A DNA stretch of 64,000 bases, taken from positions 310,001 through 374,000 of the forward strand of contig NZ_JASBRG010000003.1 in NCBI RefSeq assembly GCF_029961145.1, written 5' to 3'. Shown in pieces: positions 53,092 through 62,467 of the stretch. A program made the translations under genes and the position numbers. How positions within the stretch are numbered: position 1 is the stretch's first letter; each line of letters opens with the position of its first letter. The DNA comes from Pinibacter soli (GTDB taxonomy: Bacteria; Bacteroidota; Bacteroidia; Chitinophagales; Chitinophagaceae). The notes under the pieces are model-generated. The model was not told where the DNA came from. It ran no database searches and saw only the letters and a program-made list of their open reading frames with translations.

Positions 53092-54573
53092 TCAATAAAC
53101 CCTCGTCTTCACTACCTGCGGCATGTTGTATTGCATCGCAAGAACCTCGTCCCTGGGCTCATACAAACGAAAGACAAGATAAAACTGACCCTCTGGTGCA
53201 GGTAACCAGTTACTGATCTCATTCGGTTTGGCATGCTGAATAAGAATATCAAACGAACCGTCGGAATTTGATTTCAATCCTGCTGTTTCGCTGCTGATCT
53301 TGTAGCGCTTCAGTTCGTTGCCATTGAGTTGGTTCGAACCGGAAACGTACAAAGTGAGTGACCAGAAGCCGTTGACAGGCGGCGGTCCGTCAAAATGAAG
53401 TTTGTAATTATTATAACCGGAAAAAACTGATTTCTCATCATCGGTGTTGCGAGTAGTAAACAGGGCTTCTTTGTCCGGCAGACTCTCCATATACTGAGCC
53501 GTTACAAAAGAACGGTAGGAGTAATTGTAGCCAAAGTCTTCCGGTTTGGAAACCCATGACCATCCATTTACCTGACGTGCAAATTTTGCTTGTGAAGCAA
53601 CAATTGCCAGCGGAGCATCCATTGCCGCATCTTTAAGGCCCCGCAGTTGAGCAGTTGTCAATAAGGATGGATTGAAGCTTCCATTGCGTATGCCGATATT
53701 TTCAAGTTGAGCTGCTAAAACTTTATCCTCGTTCATCGCCGGGTTGGACTGAACGGCCAGTGCAAGTTGCTTGTAAAAGCGGAACGAATCAGCGATAGAA
53801 TAAATTGGCAGATCGGGAAGTGAAGCGACCGAACCCGGATTTACACGACCCTCGAAATTGCTCAGGGATTTTAAGACAAACTGATCCTGCAGATCATGTA
53901 CCGCCATTGTGTTTTCCCCTTCCAAAACCCTTAGTTTTCCATACAGCAATACCTTTGGTGTTTTGGAAACAATTGTCTTATTAACGCCAGTTGGAAGTTC
54001 ACCATTATAACCTTCGCGAATAATGGCAAATGTACCGCCTTCCGTGCCGGTTGTTCTTTTACCGATGCAGTCAAGGTAGTTGTGATACATATCCATTATG
54101 TTGATCACATAGTAACGGCCGTTCGTTTTTGGTACTTGTAGAATGTAAGGCTCGTCCAAATTAATAACAGCGCTCACATGATAAGCGTCACAGTCAGGTG
54201 GTGCCGCACCTTTGTCAGTAGGTGTGGGTAGTTCCCGCGACCAACCCAACGCATTTAGCGGCGCCCGGTGGTTTGTTTCAATGGAGTTTCGCTGAGTGCC
54301 GATATTTTCCCTGATGGTTTGTTCCATCTTTACCACCGCATAGCCCCACTCGTAAGCCAGTACGCCCAGCGCTCTTGCACCGGCATAATTGCCCATATTG
54401 ATAGGTTGTGCGGTTGCTGCAAGACCCGCTACCGGATCTTTCAATCTGCGAACTCGAGCCATAATGCTGTCCGGACTCTCGTCGTCGGCTATAATAGTTT
54501 GTTCGGTTGTGGCACCGTGATGACAGGAGGTTAATAGAAGAAGAGCGAATGCGCAAATGCCCGGCAGTTTCAT
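53092..54573 (-). CDS. DUF1254/DUF1214-domain lipoprotein
   Basis: 493 residues. The lipoprotein signal MKLPGICAFALLLLTSCHHG is followed by the DUF1254 domain (about 50-200, with NRAPLNALGWSRE-like and EPYILQVPKTNGRYYVINIM segments). The DUF1214 domain (about 360-490) shows PPPVNGFWSLTLYV and WLPAPEGQFYLVFRLYEP. Proteins with this pair are widespread and exported; a biochemical role is not established. Convergent with the acyltransferase gene. No partner genes are obvious. Confidence 0.85.
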   Translation of the reverse strand: MKLPGICAFALLLLTSCHHGATTEQTIIADDESPDSIMARVRRLKDPVAGLAATAQPINMGNYAGARALGVLAYEWGYAVVKMEQTIRENIGTQRNSIETNHRAPLNALGWSRELPTPTDKGAAPPDCDAYHVSAVINLDEPYILQVPKTNGRYYVINIMDMYHNYLDCIGKRTTGTEGGTFAIIREGYNGELPTGVNKTIVSKTPKVLLYGKLRVLEGENTMAVHDLQDQFVLKSLSNFEGRVNPGSVASLPDLPIYSIADSFRFYKQLALAVQSNPAMNEDKVLAAQLENIGIRNGSFNPSLLTTAQLRGLKDAAMDAPLAIVASQAKFARQVNGWSWVSKPEDFGYNYSYRSFVTAQYMESLPDKEALFTTRNTDDEKSVFSGYNNYKLHFDGPPPVNGFWSLTLYVSGSNQLNGNELKRYKISSETAGLKSNSDGSFDILIQHAKPNEISNWLPAPEGQFYLVFRLYEPRDEVLAMQYNMPQVVKTRVY

Positions 54574-54845
54574 AAAAGTCGTTTTGAATTAAGTATGATC
54601 TCCGTTTCAGGGACGTTGGGGATCGGCCTGGGCTTGTGGGTGAAATACACAGAACTAGACAACAAAAATGAAGCCGTTTAGTTTAAAACCGACTGATTTT
54701 TTTATTACCTGTTAAAAATGGGCTTGTAAACCTTCGTTATAAACGCTACATTTAAAGTACTACTCTCTGGAAACATTATGTGCACCCTCTTCAGTAAATT
54801 GTTTTCAATGTCCAACCAAACTTAGCAACGTAAACCTTCCTGTAT

Positions 54846-55928
54846 ATGCGATCATTAATAATTTTGCTTCTGGCATCATGGATTTCCCTTGCTGCACGCG
54901 GCGGCGACGGTCACAGAGGAGAAATCGTAGTTAAACATTTTCTTGCACCTTCAATAAAGGGTAATCACGGTGGCGAAGATCCCATGCGCTCTGTTTCTGT
55001 GTATCTGCCCGCAGGATATAATGAAAGCAGGCAACACTATCCGGTAATTTATTTCCTCCATGGTTTTTATATGAATGACAGCTTGCAATTGCTGTTTACT
55101 TCATTTAAGGATTTACTTGATCAGGCAATTGAGGAAAAAAAGATACATCCTGTCATCGTAGTTTTCCCCAACAGCGAGACACATTTCAAGGGCAGTTTTT
55201 ATACAAACTCTGCTTTAACCGGCAATTGGGCCGATTTTATTGGTAAGGATATAGTCAATTATATCGACAAAAATTTCCGTACCATCCCTAACAAGAACAG
55301 CCGCGGCCTTGCAGGACATTCGATGGGTGGAAATGGCGCCTTGAAGGTGGGAATGTTGTATTCAGAAGTCTTCGGTTCAGTTTATGCATTGAGTCCCGCT
55401 GTTTTGAGCTGGTCAAACGAAATAAGCGTGGAGAATCCTGTATTTAGGATAATCGACACATTAAAGGATGAAACGCCGTTAAAAAAAGTACTGACAAATC
55501 CCTTTGCAGATACTACAATGACAGGCTTTTTCACAGTACTGATGATTGACCTGGGCAGAACCTATTCGCCTTCGGAAAACAAAAAACCTTTCCAGGCCAA
55601 AATGCCCGCTACCTATAACGGTGATAATATTACTGTACACGATGACGTCAAAAAACTGTGGGAGCAAAACTTTACACTCAATCTTGTTGACAGTCATGTG
55701 AAAGATTTAAAAAGTTTGAGCGGGCTGAAGTTTGATTGGGGTACATTGGAGGAAAATAAACATATACCTGTTACATGTGTGCAGCTGGAAAAAAAGTTGG
55801 ATAGTTACGGTGTAAAGTACGAAGCAGAAACCTATGCTGGCCATCATTCCGATAAAATAGGAGGCAAGAAAGGCCGGGTATACACGGCTATGCTGCCATT
55901 CTTCGAATCGCATTTAAAGTTTGAATAG
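54846..55928 (+). CDS. Secreted alpha/beta-hydrolase esterase (esterase D-like)
   Basis: 360 residues with a signal peptide (MRSLIILLLASWISLAARGG). The alpha/beta hydrolase core begins at SVYLPAGYNESRQHYPVIYF, then LHGFYMND (oxyanion region), IVVFPNSETHFKGSFYTNS, the nucleophile elbow GLAGHSMGGNGAL (Ser near 161) and a C-terminal His in AGHHSDKIGG. This fits the putative-esterase (esterase D/feruloyl-esterase-like) family. The substrate could be an acylated sugar or siderophore; the context does not decide. Confidence 0.82.
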   Translation: MRSLIILLLASWISLAARGGDGHRGEIVVKHFLAPSIKGNHGGEDPMRSVSVYLPAGYNESRQHYPVIYFLHGFYMNDSLQLLFTSFKDLLDQAIEEKKIHPVIVVFPNSETHFKGSFYTNSALTGNWADFIGKDIVNYIDKNFRTIPNKNSRGLAGHSMGGNGALKVGMLYSEVFGSVYALSPAVLSWSNEISVENPVFRIIDTLKDETPLKKVLTNPFADTTMTGFFTVLMIDLGRTYSPSENKKPFQAKMPATYNGDNITVHDDVKKLWEQNFTLNLVDSHVKDLKSLSGLKFDWGTLEENKHIPVTCVQLEKKLDSYGVKYEAETYAGHHSDKIGGKKGRVYTAMLPFFESHLKFE

Positions 55929-55947
55929 AGTGAGAACGAAGACTATC

Positions 55948-56035
55948 AAAATTTTCATGATTGTAGTGATTTGAGATTAAAAGTGTTGGAGAACGTGACA
56001 ATCATGAACGCTTCACAATCATAAAAATTTGCATT
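55948..56035. repeat. Intergenic imperfect palindrome
   Basis: CAAAATTTTCATGATTGTAG on the left faces CACAATCATAAAAATTTGC on the right, with ATCATGAACG inside. It lies between convergent esterase and methyltransferase genes and may terminate both. Confidence 0.45.
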
Positions 56036-56041
56036 CCTGTT

Positions 56042-56761
56042 TTACAAATACAAGTAATAATCCTTCAGCAACTCTACAAACTCATTGGTGTATTTTTGCA
56101 ACGCATCTTTAATCGCGATGTCTTCCACAACACATGTTGCAAACTGCTTACGCAAAACAGCGCCAATGCGAAAATAACTGTGTGTAGTGGTTTGTTTCAT
56201 TTGTAGCAAATGGACAATGTGTAATCCGTTTGCTTGCGCCTCTTTCTCAAGATCAGCAAGGCGGTGATAAGGCAGAAGCAACACAATGCTGCCGTCACTT
56301 GCGAGCAAAGTATTGCAGGTTTGTAAAAGCGTTGAAAGGGTCAGAGAGCTATCATGTCGTGCAAGATTGATCTTGTGTTTATCGCTCTTTAAATCCCGCT
56401 CGTAAAAAGGAGGGTTGGAAACGATCAGATCAAATTTTTGCGCAGCAGAAAACTGCGTGATATCGTTGTGTTGGATAGTAATACGATCTTTCCATTCACT
56501 CTCATCAAAATTCTCTGAAGCTTGTTCAAAAGCTTGATCATCTATTTCCACCGCATCAAAAGAAGCATTTAGCTTTTGGGCCAACATCAGTGTAAGTAAG
56601 CCCGTTCCTGTACCAATATCCAGCACACTCACTTCCTCTTTCCCGTCCTTCCATTTCTCTGCCACCCAGGCCCCAAACACACAGGCATCGGTACAAACCT
56701 TCATGGCGCATTTATCCTGGTGAATGGTGAATTGTTTGAAGCGGAAGAAAGTGTTGGCCAT
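56042..56761 (-). CDS. trmN6: tRNA1(Val) A37 N6-methyltransferase
   Basis: 239 residues with a Rossmann methyltransferase fold. The N-terminus FRFKQFTIHQDKCAMKVCTD and the block DACVFGAWVAEKW are typical of the YfiC/TrmN6 family. Motif I is VLDIGTGTGLLTLML; the catalytic motif is NPPFYERD, for N6-adenine methylation. It transfers a methyl group from SAM to A37 of tRNA1(Val). Length and motif order match the family. It lies beside TsaD, another anticodon-loop A37 modification enzyme, separated by an AT-rich palindrome. Confidence 0.9.
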   Translation of the reverse strand: MANTFFRFKQFTIHQDKCAMKVCTDACVFGAWVAEKWKDGKEEVSVLDIGTGTGLLTLMLAQKLNASFDAVEIDDQAFEQASENFDESEWKDRITIQHNDITQFSAAQKFDLIVSNPPFYERDLKSDKHKINLARHDSSLTLSTLLQTCNTLLASDGSIVLLLPYHRLADLEKEAQANGLHIVHLLQMKQTTTHSYFRIGAVLRKQFATCVVEDIAIKDALQKYTNEFVELLKDYYLYL

Positions 56762-56766
56762 ATGAC

Positions 56767-56931
56767 GAATTAATAATTAATAATTAGTAATTAATAGTGT
56801 GTCACTGAAAGTTCATTGGAGCCGGTTAAAAGTGTAGGGTCATTTAATATTCAATAATGAATAAAACAACGATTGCATTACCACGTGAATGTTCATCGTT
56901 TTTGAATATCTAGTATTAATTATTAATTACC
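56767..56931. repeat. AT-rich TTAAT-word palindrome
   Basis: AATTAATAATTAATAATTAG and TAATTAATAG (56768-56796) face CTAGTATTAATTATTAATTA (56910-56929), about 110 bp apart. A second copy lies at 60023-60156. It fills the gap between trmN6 and tsaD and touches the tsaD stop region. Confidence 0.65.
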
Positions 56932-57931
56932 ACTCCGCTCTTGCACTCGGCACCACGCTCAAATCCGCAAAGTCTTTATTGAGGAATTTATGATACGCAG
57001 TAATGGCGATCATGCCGGCGTTATCGGTGCAGTATTGAAACGGAGGAATGAATGTATTCCAGTGTTTTCTTTTGCCCAGCTCGGTAAGACCGTCGCGAAG
57101 GCCACTGTTGGCTGAAACGCCACCAGCAATACAGACATTTTTAATCCCTGTTTGATCTGAAGCTTTTTTGAGTTTGTTAAGCAAAATGGTAACGATGCGG
57201 TGCTGAATGGACGCGCAGATATCAGCCATATTCTCTTCTATAAAAGCTGGATTTTTTGCTGTTTCGTTTTGCAGGAAATACAGGATGGCGGTTTTCAGTC
57301 CGCTGAAGCTAAAATTCAGTCCGGGAATTTGTGGTTCTGGAAATGCAAAACGCTTCGGATCGCCGTTCTTCGCGTATTTGTCGATCAATGGGCCGCCAGG
57401 ATAGGGAAGCCCTAATAGCTTTGCCGATTTATCAAAAGCTTCACCCGCTGCGTCATCCGTTGTCTCGCCGATTACGCTCAATTTGTCCGGTGATTCGCAC
57501 AATACGATTTGCGTGTGACCACCGCTCACAGTGAGGCATAAAAAAGGAAATGCTGGACGCGGTTCGTCAATCAGGTTTGCCAGCACATGTGCCTGCATGT
57601 GGTGAACCGCAATAAGCGGCTTATTTAGCGCCAGCGACAATGATTTAGCGAACTGGGCACCTACAAGTAAGGAACCGATTAAGCCTGGTGCCTGTGTAAA
57701 GGCAACTGCATCAATTTCAGCCAGCGTACAATTTGCGTTCTTCAAAGCGGTATCTACCACAGGCACGATGTTTTGCATGTGTGCACGTGATGCGAGCTCC
57801 GGCACCACGCCGCCATATTGCGCATGCACTTTTTGGCTCGCAATAAGATTGGACAACATCACACCATCTCTGCAAACAGCGGCCGAAGTATCATCACACG
57901 AAGATTCAATTGCCAGAATTGTAACGCTCAA
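56927..57931 (-). CDS. tsaD: tRNA threonylcarbamoyl-A37 transferase TsaD
   Basis: 334 residues of the Kae1/TsaD ASKHA family. It transfers the threonylcarbamoyl group to A37 of ANN-decoding tRNAs together with TsaB, TsaE and TsaC. Visible motifs are AIESSCDDTSAAV at the N-terminus, GGVVPELASRAHM, the iron-binding HHMQAH, SGGHTQIVL, PYPGGPLID and CIAGGVSANSGLR, with the final metal Asp in CTDNAGM. It starts at TTG 57931, since the first ATG would remove the strictly conserved AIESSCDDT block. The length matches the family. Confidence 0.96.
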   Translation of the reverse strand: MSVTILAIESSCDDTSAAVCRDGVMLSNLIASQKVHAQYGGVVPELASRAHMQNIVPVVDTALKNANCTLAEIDAVAFTQAPGLIGSLLVGAQFAKSLSLALNKPLIAVHHMQAHVLANLIDEPRPAFPFLCLTVSGGHTQIVLCESPDKLSVIGETTDDAAGEAFDKSAKLLGLPYPGGPLIDKYAKNGDPKRFAFPEPQIPGLNFSFSGLKTAILYFLQNETAKNPAFIEENMADICASIQHRIVTILLNKLKKASDQTGIKNVCIAGGVSANSGLRDGLTELGKRKHWNTFIPPFQYCTDNAGMIAITAYHKFLNKDFADLSVVPSARAEW

Positions 57932-58063
57932 AGTCGGAAAATTTAAGGTGCGAAGGTAGGAAAAAGCGGGGAAAGGATGCAGGTTGCATGTTGCTGTTCG
58001 TAGGCGGATACAGGTTTCATAAACTCTACCAGTCCGGCCCTGCGAGTTACGACTTGCGGCCTG

Positions 58064-59305
58064 TTACTTGCTTCTAATCGCCACCACCGGATTCATCCTC
58101 GCAGCAATCGTCGCGGGAATAATGCCCGCCAATACGCCAACGAATATGCAAATGCCAATGGCCAGCGATAATATACCAAGGGAAATATAGATTGGGAAGC
58201 CCAGCATAGAAGAAAAGACTTTGGTCAAAATGAAAACCAGGGCCAAGCCGATGAGGCCGCCTAGAATGCACAAGAATGCCGATTCCATTAAGAACTCCAT
58301 CAGGATAACGCCGCGTTTGGCACCGATGGCTTTTTTAAGTCCGATCTGGCTGGTACGTTCCCTTACCGTCACAAACATAATATTGGCCACTCCAAACATG
58401 CCTACGATCAGTGAAAGTGCTGCAATGGCCCATCCGCCCTGGTTAATACCGGAGAAAATGCCCGAAGCAAAACTGCTGAAGGAGTCTATATCGTTTAAAG
58501 TAAAATTGTTGTTCTCCGTAGGTTTTAGTCTTCTGATGGAGCGCATGGCACCGGTCAATTCATCGCGCATTTCAGTCACCGGAATTTTTTCCTGTCCCTG
58601 TACAATAACGGTCGTCTCCACAGATTTTTCATTCACCAATCCGCGTAAAAACTGGTAGGGCATAATCATAGAATTGTCGAAATCCCACCCACCGATCATA
58701 CTCTTACCTTGCTTCTTGATCAAGCCAACCACAAATCCTTTCTTACCCTTCATCTCAATTTCTTTTCCAACAGCTCTCTCGGCAGAGCCGAAAAGTTGCT
58801 CGGCCACATCGTTGCCCATTACGATAGAATTGGCGCCCCGGTCAAAGTCTGATTGCTGAAGGTATCTGCCGGACACAATTTCTACGTTCTGGATATTGTT
58901 GAAATCCTCCGTGATACCATAATAGTTAACCCCGGTCATTGTTTCACTCTCATAATCGATCTTGTCATTGGAATTCAGCAGGAAAGTCGCATTTTTAATA
59001 GCCGGCACTTTGCGTCTCAGTTGACCCATTTCCTGATAAGTAACATTCGGGTATCCCATCGTTTTCCACCAGGGATTTTGCTGCGAAAAATCTGTTTTAT
59101 GCACGTAGATAGAATTACTGCCCAGTGCTTTGATATCGCCTTGCACATTGCGTTCAAGGCTGTTTACCGTTGCCAGTACACCAATGATGCAAAAGATACC
59201 AATGGTGATGCCAAACAGGGAAAGAAAGGTTCTTAGTTTATTCGCCCTGAACTCATCTATAGCCATTTTAAAACTACTGCCTATAATTTCGAAGATTCTT
59301 CGCAT
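58064..59305 (-). CDS. MacB/FtsX-like ABC transporter permease
   Basis: 413 residues. One membrane helix near 20-45 (LRTFLSLFGITIGIFCIIGV) precedes a periplasmic MacB-core-like domain (about 50-265). Three C-terminal helices belong to the FtsX domain (WAIAALSLIVGMFGVANIMF, FLCILGGLIGLALVF, ISLGILSLAIGICIFVGVLAG), and the signature GLKKAIGAKRGVILMEFLME is present. It would pair with an ATPase to move lipoproteins, peptides or macrolides out, or act in mechanotransmission. No ATPase gene adjoins it, so the partner is encoded elsewhere. Confidence 0.88.
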   Translation of the reverse strand: MRRIFEIIGSSFKMAIDEFRANKLRTFLSLFGITIGIFCIIGVLATVNSLERNVQGDIKALGSNSIYVHKTDFSQQNPWWKTMGYPNVTYQEMGQLRRKVPAIKNATFLLNSNDKIDYESETMTGVNYYGITEDFNNIQNVEIVSGRYLQQSDFDRGANSIVMGNDVAEQLFGSAERAVGKEIEMKGKKGFVVGLIKKQGKSMIGGWDFDNSMIMPYQFLRGLVNEKSVETTVIVQGQEKIPVTEMRDELTGAMRSIRRLKPTENNNFTLNDIDSFSSFASGIFSGINQGGWAIAALSLIVGMFGVANIMFVTVRERTSQIGLKKAIGAKRGVILMEFLMESAFLCILGGLIGLALVFILTKVFSSMLGFPIYISLGILSLAIGICIFVGVLAGIIPATIAARMNPVVAIRSK

Positions 59306-59329
59306 GGTAATTCAAACCTAGTAAAAAAT

Positions 59330-59455
59330 CTTGAATTAGTAGTGAGTCATGAGTAATGACTTATGGGTGGTAGCTGTTTAGATTTCCAAACTTATTTCAC
59401 CTCCAAACTTTTGCGTCTAACTTAAAACTCATTACTCAAAACTCAAAACCTTGAT
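59330..59455. repeat. GAGT-word imperfect palindrome
   Basis: The left arm TTGAATTAGTAGTGAGTCAT (continuing GAGTAATGACTTATGGG) faces the right arm ACTTAAAACTCATTACTCAA (continuing AACTCAAAACCTTGATTCA). Arms are made of repeated GAGT/ACTC words, as in the other intergenic palindromes here. It lies upstream of the permease gene. Confidence 0.5.
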
Positions 59456-59590
59456 TCATAATATCTTCAAAAAATGCTCACTTTTTAACACCAGAATCAT
59501 GGCTTTTTCAAATAAACTATATTAATTTAGGAATAGTAAACGCCCCCTGGGAAGGAGGTTTCATTTCTTCACTTTTATAAATTTATTCCC

Positions 59591-59974
59591 ATGGTTACTA
59601 CAGACACAACACAGTTCTCTACGGAGTGTACAAATTGGAAAAATACACTTCGTTCCAACCGCGACAGACTTACGCAACTCGAAAGATCATTACTTCAGAT
59701 GGCTCCACATCTAACGGACCGAGAGTCGCAACACGACATCGAACATTTTCAAAATCAATTTCGCATCCAGCTTTTAAATGTGCATGATCTTAAGCATGAT
59801 ATTAAGAACCATGAAAAATTTGCTGAGTGGGAAATGAACAGAAGTGACGGACATTTCAGCGAAGCAACTTACGTCGAGCATGAAGATCTTAACGACCGCT
59901 ATCATTATTTAGAAAATGTGCTTGATAATTTGCAGGAAGATTTTAAAAAGTTCTCTCATCAGTATACGGCATAA
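59591..59974 (+). CDS. Small helical protein, unrecognised
   Basis: 127 residues, soluble, almost entirely helical with heptad-like spacing (LRSNRDRLTQLERSLLQ, IQLLNVHDLKHDIKNHEKFA, YHYLENVLDNLQEDFKKF). Unusually rich in His, Asp, Glu and Gln, without cysteine. It is probably a coiled-coil or helical-bundle protein. No family recognised. An AAGGAGG-like purine run near 59550 is unusually strong for this genome but lies about 35 bp upstream of the ATG. Confidence 0.6.
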   Translation: MVTTDTTQFSTECTNWKNTLRSNRDRLTQLERSLLQMAPHLTDRESQHDIEHFQNQFRIQLLNVHDLKHDIKNHEKFAEWEMNRSDGHFSEATYVEHEDLNDRYHYLENVLDNLQEDFKKFSHQYTA

Positions 59975-60022
59975 TACTAATTCCATCTCATCTCCGTACT
60001 CCATAGGTTACAATTTTAATGG

Positions 60023-60156
60023 CCAATTAATAATTAATAGGGCTGCATTGGTTATTGAATGTTGCCGACAAATTCTTAAGCAAATTTGCAGTATGTTTTT
60101 TGTCAAGTTTGTCACTCTTTTAATTATTAATTATTAATTACTAATTATTAATTACC
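60023..60156. repeat. AT-rich TTAAT-word palindrome, second copy
   Basis: CCAATTAATAATTAATAG (60023-60040) faces TTAATTATTAATTATTAATT and ACTAATTATTAATTACC (60119-60156). Same words as the element at 56767-56931; it ends 14 bp before the EF-G paralogue start. Confidence 0.65.
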
Positions 60157-60169
60157 AAAAACGTTTGCC

Positions 60170-62302
60170 ATGGCAGAATACGATACTTTACACGTAAAAA
60201 ACATTGTCTTGCTGGGCCACGCCGGCGCCGGTAAGACGACATTAGCGGAATGCATGCTCTATGAAGCAGGTCTTACCACGCGCCGCGGAACAATTGCAGA
60301 AAAAAATACAGTAAGCGACTACCACGAACTCGAACAGCAACGCAGCAATTCCATCTTCTCTACTTTACTTCACACCAAATGGCGCGGCTACAAAATAAAT
60401 GTTATCGATACTCCGGGTTATGATGATTTTGTTGGCGAAGTGATCGCTTCACTTCGTGTGGCCGATACCGGCGTAATGTTGCTGAATGCAGATATGGGTG
60501 TGGAAGTAGGCACCGACATCATTTGGGAATACACCGAGCAGTTCAAAACTCCCATGATATTTTGCGTAACGAAACTTGATAGCGATGAAGCGGACTTCGA
60601 CAGAACCGTTCGCGAAGCAAAGTCACACTTCGGTAACAAGATTGCCATGATACAATACCCAATGCAGCAGGGTGCAGGTTTTCACGCCATCATTGATGTA
60701 TTGAATATGGTGATGTATAAATTTAAAGATGCAGGAGGAAAGCCCGAAAAGCTACCTATTCCTGACGATGAAAAAGATAAAGCGGACCAACTCCATAAAG
60801 ATCTTGTAGAGCTGGTCGCAGGCAACGACGAAACGTTGATGGAAAAATATTTTGACAAAGGAACATTGGAAGAAGATGAAATGAGAGAAGGTTTGAAGAA
60901 AGCAATGATCAATCATGACTTGTTTCCTTTGTTCTGTGTTTCTGCAGAGCGCAATATGGGAAGCGGCCGGTTGATGGGATTCATCGACAATGTTTGCCCA
61001 TCCGCCAATGAAATGCCACCCCAAACCATGAAGAACGGTGGCAAACTCGAATGCAATGCAAAGGGTCCTGTCTGCATTTTCATGTTTAAGACAATTACGG
61101 AACCACATGTAGGAGAAATGTCTTTGTTTAAAGTCTATTCGGGTACTATAAGAACAGGCATGGAACTAACGAATGAAACAACAGGTGTAGTGGAAAAAGT
61201 AAACCAGTTGTTTGTGGTAGAAGGGCATGATCGTGTGTCGGTGCAGGAACTTGTTGCCGGCGATATTGGTGCTATGATAAAACTAAAGAACACGCATGTA
61301 AACAATACACTTCACGAAAAAGGCAGAAACTATGAAATGATGCCGATAGAGTTTCCCAAGCCTAACCTCAGCATGGCGATCAGCACAAATAAAGGCGAGG
61401 AAGAGAAAATGTCACAAGCCCTTCATCAGCTCCAGGAGGAAGACCCTACGATTATTCTGGAAGTCTCTCAGGAACTAAAGCAAACCATTTTGCATTGCCA
61501 GGGAGAATTGCATTTGCAGGTGATCAAATGGAAGCTTGAACATTTGTATAATCTCGAGGTACATTTTGAAAAGCCACGCATTCCCTACAGGGAAACGATC
61601 CGTAAAATGGCCGAAAGCAGTTATCGCCACAAAAAGCAAAGTGGCGGCGCGGGGCAATTTGCTGAAGTGTTTATGCGCATAGAACCATGGACCGAAAATA
61701 TGCCCGATCCGAAGGGGCTAAACGTTCGTGGTAAGGAGGAAATTCCGCTTGACTGGGGCGGCAAACTCGTTTATTATAATTGCGTCGTTGGCGGCGCGAT
61801 TGATACACGATTTATTCCTTCCATTTTAAAAGGTGTAATGGAAAAAATGCAGGATGGTCCGCTTACGGGTTCGTATGTGCGGGATGTGCGTGTGAGTGTG
61901 TACGATGGTAAAATGCATCCGGTAGATAGCAACGATATTTCCTTTAAGATAGCTGGTTTACAGGCATTCCGCCAGGCATTTCAAATGGCTGATCCGCAGT
62001 TGCTGGAACCTGTTTATAATGTTGAAATATTATGCACAGACGAGCAAACAGGCAACGTAATTGGCGACTTGCAAACAAGGCGTGCGATGGTGGAAGGCAT
62101 TGATGCTGCGGGACATTTCCAGAAGGTATCCGCAAAAGTTCCGCTGGCAGAAATGGATGGCTATTCGTCTGCGTTGCGTTCACTTACACAAGGACGAGCA
62201 AAGTTCTCTATGATATTTTACGATTATGTTCCCGTGCCGTTTGAAGTGCAACGTGCATTGGCGGATGCTTATAATAAGCAGGAGAAGGCAGCAATGTCGT
62301 AG
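60170..62302 (+). CDS. EF-G paralogue (EF-G2-like) with altered GTPase motifs
   Basis: 710 residues with the five-domain EF-G layout: G domain 1-280, domain II about 300-390 (EPHVGEMSLFKVYSGTI), III about 395-475, IV about 480-600 (RIPYRETIRKMAES, KKQSGGAGQFAEV) and V about 605-700. The G1 loop is GHAGAGKTT (16-24). Switch I has Ser61 where Thr is usual. G3 reads DTPGY (80-84), with Tyr in place of the catalytic His. G4 is TKLD (134-137) instead of NKxD. These changes predict poor or no GTP hydrolysis. A Bacteroides EF-G paralogue, EF-G2, has been reported to support translocation without GTP hydrolysis, and this protein could be its counterpart. Confidence 0.85.
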   Translation: MAEYDTLHVKNIVLLGHAGAGKTTLAECMLYEAGLTTRRGTIAEKNTVSDYHELEQQRSNSIFSTLLHTKWRGYKINVIDTPGYDDFVGEVIASLRVADTGVMLLNADMGVEVGTDIIWEYTEQFKTPMIFCVTKLDSDEADFDRTVREAKSHFGNKIAMIQYPMQQGAGFHAIIDVLNMVMYKFKDAGGKPEKLPIPDDEKDKADQLHKDLVELVAGNDETLMEKYFDKGTLEEDEMREGLKKAMINHDLFPLFCVSAERNMGSGRLMGFIDNVCPSANEMPPQTMKNGGKLECNAKGPVCIFMFKTITEPHVGEMSLFKVYSGTIRTGMELTNETTGVVEKVNQLFVVEGHDRVSVQELVAGDIGAMIKLKNTHVNNTLHEKGRNYEMMPIEFPKPNLSMAISTNKGEEEKMSQALHQLQEEDPTIILEVSQELKQTILHCQGELHLQVIKWKLEHLYNLEVHFEKPRIPYRETIRKMAESSYRHKKQSGGAGQFAEVFMRIEPWTENMPDPKGLNVRGKEEIPLDWGGKLVYYNCVVGGAIDTRFIPSILKGVMEKMQDGPLTGSYVRDVRVSVYDGKMHPVDSNDISFKIAGLQAFRQAFQMADPQLLEPVYNVEILCTDEQTGNVIGDLQTRRAMVEGIDAAGHFQKVSAKVPLAEMDGYSSALRSLTQGRAKFSMIFYDYVPVPFEVQRALADAYNKQEKAAMS

Positions 62303-62328
62303 ATTATCAGCTTTTTTATGCGCATATT

Positions 62329-62416
62329 ATGTACGGTGTACGAGGTACGATGTACGAAAGTCATTCGAGTGTTTCACTCTAACTATTTCGTACATCGTAC
62401 CACGTACACCGTACAT
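62329..62416. repeat. GTAC-word palindrome
   Basis: 31-base arms, 62329-62359 (starting ATGTACGGTGTACGAGGTAC) and 62386-62416, pair with a single mismatch around a 26-base loop. It lies between the EF-G paralogue and the methyltransferase gene. Confidence 0.85.
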
Positions 62417-62467
62417 CTTTATGCTAAAGCGGTAAAATCTTTATCTTTACAAACAACTCTCAAAGCC

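Noticed and set aside
62318-62467. A 50-codon N-terminal extension of the SAM methyltransferase
   Set aside because: It is translated GTAC palindrome; the family-like N-terminus starts at 62468.
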